This document shows, piece by piece, positions 34,146-42,152 of a stretch of DNA of 64,000 nt. Source of the DNA: Candidatus Dadabacteria bacterium (lineage in GTDB: Bacteria; Desulfobacterota_D; UBA1144; Nemesobacterales; Nemesobacteraceae); assembly GCA_028823955.1 (NCBI GenBank), contig JAPPFE010000044.1, positions 1 to 64,000 on the forward strand. Direction: 5' to 3'. The position numbers were made by a program, and so were the translations under genes. Position 1 is the stretch's first letter. Every line of letters begins with the position of its first letter. Under the pieces are notes generated by a model, which had not been told where the DNA came from, made no database searches, and saw nothing but the letters and a program-made list of their open reading frames with translations.

Positions 34146-37100
34146 TTGAGCCAGAAACCTGAAAACAGCAACGGAACCGGCGGGAGTTCCGAATCCGCAA
34201 AAGCCCTTAACAGTGCTCTTGCTAGGTGGCGAGTTGATGCGAGCGGGCCTCTTTTAAAAAGGGAATACGACAAGGGTAAGGCGTTTGAGCGGCTCTGCGA
34301 AGTATTCCTTACCCACGACCCTGTTCAGTCAATGCAGTATGAATCTCCGGTTCCGTGGGAGGACTGGGCGGAGCGGCACGGTATGCTCAAAATGGATACC
34401 GGTGTTGATCTTGTTGCGAAACTGCGAAACGAAGACGGCTGGTGCGCCATTCAATGCAAATTTTACGCGGAAGGAAAAACAATTCCCAAGGCCGAGATCG
34501 ACTCATTTCTTTCCGCGTCAGGTTCAGAACATTTCCGCAGACGTCTCATCATAGACACTACGGGTCGTGGGTGGAGTAAAAACGCGGAAGATACACTCCG
34601 CAGGCAGGCGGTGCCCGTAAGCAGAATAGGTCTTTCCGATCTGCGCAGAACCAGCATCAGATGGGAGGATTACCTTTCTGCGGAGAAAATCCAGTTTAAG
34701 CCGGAAAAGACTCTTAGAGGATACCAAAAGAAAGCTTTGGAAAAGGCCACCTCGGGGCTTTCAGAACCCCAAAGTCGCGGGAAGATGATCATGGCCTGCG
34801 GCACCGGAAAAACGCTCACGTCGCTTCGCGTCGCGGAAGAAATTGCGGGACCTGGCTGCCGCGTTCTCTACATGGTGCCAAGTCTGGCACTTATGTCTCA
34901 GACCGTAAGAGAGTGGGCGCAGGACAAGGAGATTCCCATTCGCGCTTTTGCCGTGTGTTCGGATTCCCAGGTTGGCAAGAGAAGAATCAGACAGGACGAT
35001 CTTGCCGATATAGACGCGCTTGATCTTGTTTTTCCGGCTACCACGGATCCGGAGAAGCTTGCTGAAAAAACGCAAGCCGCGGCAGCAGACGCTCCTGAAG
35101 CGATGATTGTTGTCTTTGCCACTTATCAGTCAAGTTCTGTTATTGAACAAGCGCAGAAAGATTGTGGGCTCCCCAATTTTGATCTTGCCGTCTGCGATGA
35201 GGCTCATCGTACCGCCGGGGCTTTTTCCAGTGACACCGAACAGAGCAACTTTGTAAGAATTCACCGTGATGAATACATAAAAACAGAACGCCGTCTCTAC
35301 ATGACGGCAACGCCCAAAGTCTACGCGGAGAGTGCGCGCACACGTGCGGGAAATCTGGAGGCAGAACTGTGTTCGATGGAGGATGAGTCGATTTACGGCC
35401 CCGTTCTTTATGAAATCGGTTTTGGTGATGCGGTGGAACTGGGATTGCTGAGCGACTACAAGGTGCTTGTGCTTGTGGTGGGGCAGGACGAGGTATCGCG
35501 GGTAATCCACCGAAGCTTGGCGAACGAAGAAAACAAGCTTGAGCTTGACGACAACGCCAAGCTTTTAGGATGCTGGCGGGCGCTTGCAAAGATTGATAAG
35601 GATGAATTTCCCGAAGAAGAAAGAAAGCCGATGCGTCGCGCAATTGCTTTTTGCAACAGAATCAAGACCTCAGAGCAGGTTGAAAGGAATTTTGCGAATG
35701 TGATAGACGAATACCGGGAGCATAGCGGTCTTTCCGAGCACAGAATCTCCGCAAGACATGTGGACGGTAGTTTCAACGCTTCGCGCCGCTCGGAACTGCT
35801 TGACTGGCTTGCGGATGAGGGGGGATGGGATGAATGTCGGGTGCTTACAAATGCCAGGTGTCTTTCAGAAGGAGTCGACGTTCCCACGCTTGATGCTATC
35901 CTGTTCATGCATCCGAGAAAAAGCCAGATAGAAGTGGTTCAGGCGGTCGGACGCGTAATGCGCACGTCCCCCGGAAAGAATATGGGCTACGTGGTTCTTC
36001 CCGTGGTAATTCCCTCGGGGGTTGCCCCGGAAGACGCACTTTCGGACGATAAACGGTTCCAAGTGGTATGGCAGACTCTTAACGCGATAAGAAGTCATGA
36101 TGAACGCTTTGAAGGAATTCTGAACCTTATCGAACAGGGAAGCGAAGGAGACCGTATCGGGATAATCACACTTTCGGGCTGGACGGAACCGAGACCGGAT
36201 TCTCCGGTTCCTAGGAACGGAAGAGGGGATGATACGAATGGCAGGCCGAATAACGTTCACCCTATACCCATACTGTTTGAAGGACTTCCCGAAGCCATCC
36301 GTGCAAAGATTGTTGAGAAATGCGGAGACCGCAAGTACTGGGATGAATGGGCTTCTGATGTAGCAGACATAGCCGGAAGCCATATAGCGCGCATACGGGC
36401 AATAGTAGAGTCGGGAGATGCCGAGCGGGAGATATTCCGGGAGTTTGTGACGGAACTGCGGGATGATCTGAATGAGGGAGTCACAGAAGACGACGCTATT
36501 GAGATGCTGGCGCAGCACATGGTCACTGGACCTGTGTTCGATGCTCTTTTCGGAGACGCTGCGTTTGTCTCGCGCAATTCGGTGAGCCGTGGCATGCAGA
36601 CGGTTCTTGATGTTCTTGAACCGAAGAACATCAAGAAAGAATCGGAAAATCTTGACGATTTTTACGCAAGCGTCCGCAGACGCGTGGAGGGGGCTTCAAC
36701 GGCTGAAGCCAGACAGAAAATAATTGTTGAGCTTTACGACAAGTTTTTCCGAAACGCTTTCCCGCTTGCAACTCAGAAACTCGGAATCGTCTACACACCC
36801 GTTGAGATAGTGGATTTTATAATACGTTCTGTAAACGATGTGCTTTCGGATGAATTCGGCTCGTCCCTGGGCACAGAAGGAGTGCATATATTGGATCCAT
36901 TCACCGGCACTGGAACTTTCATCACCCGGCTGCTTCAGTCAGAGCTCATTGCTCCCGGGGATATTCAGCGCAAATATGAAAACGAGATTCACGCAAACGA
37001 GATAACGCTCCTTGCCTACTATATAGCGGCTGTAAACATAGAGTCCGTATATCATTCCGTTGCGAACCGAGAAGACTATGAATCATTCAAAGGCATATGT

Positions 37101-39260
37101 CTCACAGACACATTTGAGATGCACGAGGGGAAGCCGGATCTTTACGCGCAGATAATGCCCCAGAATTCTGATCGCAGAACAAGACAGAAAAAAACCGACA
37201 TACGAGTGATCATGGGGAATCCGCCGTGGTCGGCGGGGCAGAAAAGTGCAAATGACAATGCTCAGAATCAGTCCTATGAAACACTTGACGGCCGCATTGC
37301 GGAAAGCTACGCGGCGCATTCAAGTGCCACCAACAAAAACAGCCTTTACGACAGTTATATCCGCGCTATCCGCTGGTCAAGCGACAGGATCGGAAAAAGC
37401 GGTGTCATAGGGTTTGTTACTAATGCCGGATGGCTTGATGGCAGCGCAATGGACGGAATGCGCAAGTGTCTTGCGGAGGAATTCAGCAGTGTTTACGTGT
37501 TTCATCTGCGGGGAAATGCGCGCACTCAGGGAGAGCAGCGTCGCAAGGAAAAGGACAATGTTTTCGGGGGAGGCTCCCGCGCTCCTGTTGCAATTACAAT
37601 CCTTGTAAAGAATCCGGAAGCGGAAGAGCGGGGCAGGATATTTTTCCATGACATAGGTGATTATCTGAGCCGTGAGAAGAAAACAGAGATCATCAGCAAA
37701 TTCAGAAGCATAAAGGGAATCTATGAAAATAGAGGGTGGAGCCGTATACTGCCCGACAAAACCCACGACTGGATCAACCAGCGCGACCCGGAATTTAACA
37801 GGTTTCTGATGATGGGGAGCAAGGATAAAGAACAGAATTCGGAATCCAGGGCTTTCGCAAATTACTCAAGGGGTATTGCCACTGGCCGGGATGCCTGGTG
37901 CTACAATTTCTCAGCAGAAACTCTCAAGACGAATATTCAAGCGATGATTGAGTTCTACAATTCGGAACTTGCCCGCTACGAGACTGAACGGCCTGGAACA
38001 TCGAAACAGGCAGTTGATAATTTCGTCAACAATGATCCGAAAAGAATCAGTTGGACAACAAATCTTAAAAACGATCTCAGCAGAGCGAAAGTGCTGGATT
38101 TTTCCGAGGGCAGAATCGCAAGTTCAATCTACAGACCCTTCACCAGACAGTGGCTTTACTTCAGTCGTCGTCTCAACGAGAGGGTTTACCAGATTCCGCA
38201 CATATTTCCGCATGAGGATGCGGAAAACAAGCTTATATGCGTGACCGGGGTCGGAGCGGGGGGTGGTTTTTCCGCTCTTATGGTTGACTCTATGCCAGAC
38301 ATTCAAACTGTTTTCAACGGGCAATGCTTCCCGCTTTATCTCTATGAAAAACCGCAGGAAGGAAGTCTCCTCAATCAGAAAAAAGAAAAAACTGACAGGC
38401 ACGGTTATGTCCGCCGAGACGCGATAACTGAGGATACTCTTTTGATATTCCAAGAAGCATACGGTACTGAGATCACAAGACCGGAGATATTCAATTACAT
38501 CTATGGACTGCTTCATGTTCCCGTCTACAGAGACCGCTTCGCGAACAATCTCTCCAAACAGCTTCCTAATGTTCTGCTAGCTACTGATAAAAAACATTTT
38601 TACGCACTCACAGAAGCAGGAGAGAAACTCGGCAATCTCCACACGGGATTTGATCGCGTAGAACCATGGCCGATTGAATTCTCAAAAGGAGGGTGGAAAG
38701 TTCCGGAGGAAATATTGCCTGATAAATGGTTTCGGGTGAATAAGATGAAGCTTGCGGGCAGTCAGAACTCTCCTGACAGAACATCGATTTTCTACAACGA
38801 CAACATAACCGTCTGCGGAATCCCGGAAGAGGCCTGGGAGTATGAAGTGAATGGGAAACCTGCTCTCAAGTGGGTTATGGAACGACAATGCGTAAGCCCA
38901 GACGCAAAAAGCGGTATTATGAACGACGCTAACATTTACGCGACTGAGACTGCGGGCGATCCTTCTTATCCGCTCAAGCTGCTTGCTTGGGTGATCCGCG
39001 TCAGCATTGAAACTACACAAATCATCAAGTCGCTTCCAGGACCCAAATGGCGAGAAATTGACCCTGAAAAAGTGACTAAAAAAGCCGACGACAAACTTCT
39101 GACTGCTCTGGATAGTGATGAGCATGGAGGCTCTCCGGCCACAGCTTCCGTCGAGGAGAAACCCCGCTTTAAAGTTGCTGATTCCGATGAAGTTGATGCG
39201 GCTATTGCAAAGCGCAAAGGCAAGATACAGCCAATTCTAGATTATCTAAAAGATAAGTAG
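34146..39260 (+). CDS. Type ISP-like single-polypeptide restriction-modification enzyme (Mrr-like nuclease, SF2 helicase, N6-adenine methyltransferase, target recognition)
   Basis: 1704 aa; N-terminal GVDLVAK...WCAIQCKFY nuclease motif; Walker A MACGTGKTLTS; DEAH box (VCDEAHRTAG); MTase motif I DPFTGTGTFITRLLQ and motif IV NPPW. Confidence 0.88.
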   Translation: MSQKPENSNGTGGSSESAKALNSALARWRVDASGPLLKREYDKGKAFERLCEVFLTHDPVQSMQYESPVPWEDWAERHGMLKMDTGVDLVAKLRNEDGWCAIQCKFYAEGKTIPKAEIDSFLSASGSEHFRRRLIIDTTGRGWSKNAEDTLRRQAVPVSRIGLSDLRRTSIRWEDYLSAEKIQFKPEKTLRGYQKKALEKATSGLSEPQSRGKMIMACGTGKTLTSLRVAEEIAGPGCRVLYMVPSLALMSQTVREWAQDKEIPIRAFAVCSDSQVGKRRIRQDDLADIDALDLVFPATTDPEKLAEKTQAAAADAPEAMIVVFATYQSSSVIEQAQKDCGLPNFDLAVCDEAHRTAGAFSSDTEQSNFVRIHRDEYIKTERRLYMTATPKVYAESARTRAGNLEAELCSMEDESIYGPVLYEIGFGDAVELGLLSDYKVLVLVVGQDEVSRVIHRSLANEENKLELDDNAKLLGCWRALAKIDKDEFPEEERKPMRRAIAFCNRIKTSEQVERNFANVIDEYREHSGLSEHRISARHVDGSFNASRRSELLDWLADEGGWDECRVLTNARCLSEGVDVPTLDAILFMHPRKSQIEVVQAVGRVMRTSPGKNMGYVVLPVVIPSGVAPEDALSDDKRFQVVWQTLNAIRSHDERFEGILNLIEQGSEGDRIGIITLSGWTEPRPDSPVPRNGRGDDTNGRPNNVHPIPILFEGLPEAIRAKIVEKCGDRKYWDEWASDVADIAGSHIARIRAIVESGDAEREIFREFVTELRDDLNEGVTEDDAIEMLAQHMVTGPVFDALFGDAAFVSRNSVSRGMQTVLDVLEPKNIKKESENLDDFYASVRRRVEGASTAEARQKIIVELYDKFFRNAFPLATQKLGIVYTPVEIVDFIIRSVNDVLSDEFGSSLGTEGVHILDPFTGTGTFITRLLQSELIAPGDIQRKYENEIHANEITLLAYYIAAVNIESVYHSVANREDYESFKGICLTDTFEMHEGKPDLYAQIMPQNSDRRTRQKKTDIRVIMGNPPWSAGQKSANDNAQNQSYETLDGRIAESYAAHSSATNKNSLYDSYIRAIRWSSDRIGKSGVIGFVTNAGWLDGSAMDGMRKCLAEEFSSVYVFHLRGNARTQGEQRRKEKDNVFGGGSRAPVAITILVKNPEAEERGRIFFHDIGDYLSREKKTEIISKFRSIKGIYENRGWSRILPDKTHDWINQRDPEFNRFLMMGSKDKEQNSESRAFANYSRGIATGRDAWCYNFSAETLKTNIQAMIEFYNSELARYETERPGTSKQAVDNFVNNDPKRISWTTNLKNDLSRAKVLDFSEGRIASSIYRPFTRQWLYFSRRLNERVYQIPHIFPHEDAENKLICVTGVGAGGGFSALMVDSMPDIQTVFNGQCFPLYLYEKPQEGSLLNQKKEKTDRHGYVRRDAITEDTLLIFQEAYGTEITRPEIFNYIYGLLHVPVYRDRFANNLSKQLPNVLLATDKKHFYALTEAGEKLGNLHTGFDRVEPWPIEFSKGGWKVPEEILPDKWFRVNKMKLAGSQNSPDRTSIFYNDNITVCGIPEEAWEYEVNGKPALKWVMERQCVSPDAKSGIMNDANIYATETAGDPSYPLKLLAWVIRVSIETTQIIKSLPGPKWREIDPEKVTKKADDKLLTALDSDEHGGSPATASVEEKPRFKVADSDEVDAAIAKRKGKIQPILDYLKDK

Positions 39261-39262
39261 GC

Positions 39263-39634
39263 ATGAAATATTTATCACCTGAGAGGGTGATTGCCATGCA
39301 TGAGCAGGTTGTTGGACCTGACGAGCTGCAAGGCATAGCCCTGAATAAATCCATTGAGTCCGTTTTGGCTCGTGTCGAGAACCGCGTAGCCTATGAAATG
39401 ATTGAGGATGTGTTTGAGCTTGCTGCTTGTTACGCATGTTGTATCGCAGTTGGTCATGCGTTCAATGATGGTAACAAGAGAACCGCATTTAAGGCAATGG
39501 ATACTTGCTTGACCGTAAACGGCATAGAATTGGATTTTGACACGGTGGAAGCGGGTGAGATGATGATTAAAGTTGCCCAGGGTATTGTTGATGAAAAAGA
39601 ATTGGCGGAGTGGCTTAGAACTCTGGTTCGATAA
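39263..39634 (+). CDS. doc: Death-on-curing (Doc) family Fic toxin
   Basis: GHAFNDGNKRTAFKAMDTCLTVNGIELDF = Fic motif HxFxDGNKRTA; starts 2 nt after the RM stop codon. Confidence 0.88.
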   Translation: MKYLSPERVIAMHEQVVGPDELQGIALNKSIESVLARVENRVAYEMIEDVFELAACYACCIAVGHAFNDGNKRTAFKAMDTCLTVNGIELDFDTVEAGEMMIKVAQGIVDEKELAEWLRTLVR

Positions 39635-39697
39635 AGTTTCCGAACTCAAGGTGTTTAGAATGACTGTGGATAGTGATTGTTCGTGCCACAAGCCTCT

Positions 39698-40537
39698 CTA
39701 AGAAAGTAGGCGGGCGAGTTTACGATAGCAATCCAGTGCTTTTCTTTTCTCATTTTTAGGGAGCTTTCTGGTCACCATCTTGAATGCATTGTCTAGACCC
39801 CATGCGTATCCGATGTCCACTATTATTTCCCCAGATTCCTCCGCAGTTCTTCGAGCGGGGATTTTGTTACGGTTAGATAGCTCGACCAATTCGTGAATCT
39901 TGTTTTTGTCCGAGATCAGCACCGGCGCACAGCATTCAATTGCTCTGCCCATAACGAGTGTTGCTAGACGTGCCGGATCGGTTGGAATCTCATCCCAGAT
40001 GTACCAGATGATTGGAGCACAATTCTTCTGTTTTGCTTGCTCTAAAATGTGGAAGCACTCGGTTGCGTCCAGAATCCGTTCTTTTGGTATCAATCCTACA
40101 TATACTAATCCTTGATCAGTCTCTACATAACACCTAGGTTTCTCCAAGATTTGCCAACCCGAACGCCCCAAGACTGCTGGTTGTTCGTTGATCAACTTAA
40201 TACGGATGGGTTTTCTAGGAGTTCCACTCCGGTCTTTTTGTGATTTTTTTGGGCATGGAAGTTTAGACCAATCCAGCGGTTGGCCAACCATACTCATATC
40301 AAGATTGACTATGTAAACGATTCCCGACTCGTTGCATTGCGAGAGGGGCTGTGCGACCTCAGAGCCTGCTTTTCTTCCTGCGAGCTCTCTACCGTCTGGA
40401 GAAAAGGCAAAAGGATGAGTTCGGCTTCCACCTTTGTCATGTAGCGTGCACAGGGCAAAGAAACGATTCTCTACCGCCCTTAGACGCAGCATTGAAGACC
40501 ATTTGATGTCTTTGACATTGTCGAAACTTGGATTTAC
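39698..40537 (-). pseudogene. Downstream part of the same nitrilase-fusion gene, in the same frame after the TAG
   Basis: Conceptual translation across the stop is ...LASRGARV[TAG]VNPSFDNVKDIKWSSMLRLRAVENRFFALCTLHDKGGSRTHPFAFSPDGREL..., the expected nitrilase continuation; no frame change and no further stop until 39698. Confidence 0.75.
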
Positions 40538-42010
40538 CTACACACGAGCGCCACGTGAAGCCAGAAAGCGGGGAAGTAAGCCTAGGTATTGATCGTGACA
40601 AATAGTGGCTCCGACTTTGACGTTTCCCAATTCGAAAGTTGGAAGCATGGTGTTCGGTTCCCAATCTGGCTTCTCGAAGGCAACTGCTTCCGCGGTGGAG
40701 TGTTTTGTGTATAAATGGCGACAAGAACCGTCGGGATCAATGCGAAGGAGGATTTGCCAGTCGGCTGAATCTCCTGCTAAATTGAAATTCTTTTCAACAG
40801 CACCTACTAACAATGGAGCATCTAGGTCTGATGCGAGTTTCAGCAACAGTTTGATACGTGTATTGTCAACTGAGGAGATGTAGCTTTCTGGAAAGAGTAC
40901 AAAATCGACGGTTTCACCAGCGAATGAGGCGAGGGTAGGTATGTCAGGTTCCTGGGCTCCTGCCCCGCTTGGTGGAACACCGTTTAAAGTTGTTGCGTTC
41001 ACTTTAGGAAAGACTAAAGCCACCCGTAGAGTGGAGTGCTCGGTAGCAAGCTGAGTGTCGGTCTTCTCCATCGCTTGACTGGACGGAGCACTGTCCTGAA
41101 ATGCGATATTCAAGAAACGCCTGCGGTCGTCGTTGCTATCGGGATCAAGTAAACACCATGCGAAATCGCGGGCGTACAGTCTTAAAGTTGGCAGAAAACC
41201 TTTGAGTGATGGGATAATATCTCGGAGGGTGTCATACCAAGCCCGTTGTTCGTCGCGGTAGGGTGGGTTGTTATCTTTTGCATTATGCTGTTCACACAGA
41301 GCGGTCCAGCGCGATCTGGAGAACCCTAGGGGGTTGGCATCTGGATATTTAGAAAGTGAGAGCTTCCGTAGTTTTGTAAAATGTTGACTTTCGTCAAACT
41401 CAACGATGAATCCAGGGTCGGGGACCCAGAAGTCACAAGGTGGCAAAGTTTTGGCTCTTACAAAGTTTTCGAACCCGAAGCCACGGTATCCTTCCAAGGC
41501 GGTAGCCACTTTCTGCAAAGCGTGAAAGATTGAAGTCTCCGAGTAAGAGGAAATACGTGTCGACCACTGGAATTTGTGTTCTCGCACGCATTCTCCGTAG
41601 ATTCGCTCCAGAATCTCGTGAACCCGTATTTTGCATTCAGGACACCGCTCGTCGGAGTGACGTATAAGTTTGCTTGTGGGTTCCGTCTCCATCTTTGGAT
41701 CAGACGGAAGTATGGATAGCTTAGTCTTATTCTGGCTACCACAAGTGCACTCGATAATATCAAATCCAAGAGATTCGAGAAATTTGTTGGACTCGGAGCC
41801 ACCTTCAAACTCATCTGACCGCAAGAATCGTCCGGTGGCTATCTTATGAGCCAATGCAATGGTGTATTTCGGAGGAAAGTGATCCCCGTCTTTTGCCAAA
41901 CAGTAATCCCTGCTTTTCCTCCGAGAGGGAACACCATCTCGTCTGATATGCTGAATGGCTTCTAAGATACAAGACTTCGTTATGAATGAAGGGATCATGG
42001 TTTTTCTCAA
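40538..42010 (-). CDS. Upstream part of a multidomain protein: 'PPKY' module + nuclease-like segment + carbon-nitrogen hydrolase (nitrilase) domain, ending at an in-frame TAG
   Basis: FPPKYTIALAHKIATGRFLRSDEFEGGSESNKFLESLGFDI; CDFWVPDPGFIVEFDESQHFTK; nitrilase triad context FPESYIS (Glu), LYTKHSTAEAVAFEKPDW (Lys), VGATICHDQYLG (Cys). Confidence 0.72.
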   Translation of the reverse strand: MRKTMIPSFITKSCILEAIQHIRRDGVPSRRKSRDYCLAKDGDHFPPKYTIALAHKIATGRFLRSDEFEGGSESNKFLESLGFDIIECTCGSQNKTKLSILPSDPKMETEPTSKLIRHSDERCPECKIRVHEILERIYGECVREHKFQWSTRISSYSETSIFHALQKVATALEGYRGFGFENFVRAKTLPPCDFWVPDPGFIVEFDESQHFTKLRKLSLSKYPDANPLGFSRSRWTALCEQHNAKDNNPPYRDEQRAWYDTLRDIIPSLKGFLPTLRLYARDFAWCLLDPDSNDDRRRFLNIAFQDSAPSSQAMEKTDTQLATEHSTLRVALVFPKVNATTLNGVPPSGAGAQEPDIPTLASFAGETVDFVLFPESYISSVDNTRIKLLLKLASDLDAPLLVGAVEKNFNLAGDSADWQILLRIDPDGSCRHLYTKHSTAEAVAFEKPDWEPNTMLPTFELGNVKVGATICHDQYLGLLPRFLASRGARV

Positions 42011-42152
42011 TTACACTTAGCGTACTGAATTTGCCTCGATTTTCTTTTCTTTTTTCAGTTTGGATATACTGTTATCCAACAGGTTTTAATTTCCTGAAGG
42101 TTCTTAGCAGCAAAACCGACCTTTCTTGAAGTCTCCGGCATTTTTTTGCTAG

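Noticed and set aside
40493-40537. Frameshift as the explanation for the split nitrilase gene
   Set aside because: Reading through shows both ORFs are in the same frame (TAG is exactly 16 codons upstream of the second ORF's ATG); it is a nonsense codon, not an indel.
39698-42010. Genome-wide TAG stop-codon reassignment
   Set aside because: secF, dcd and the Type ISP-like RM gene all end at TAG at the expected protein length, so TAG is a working stop in this genome.
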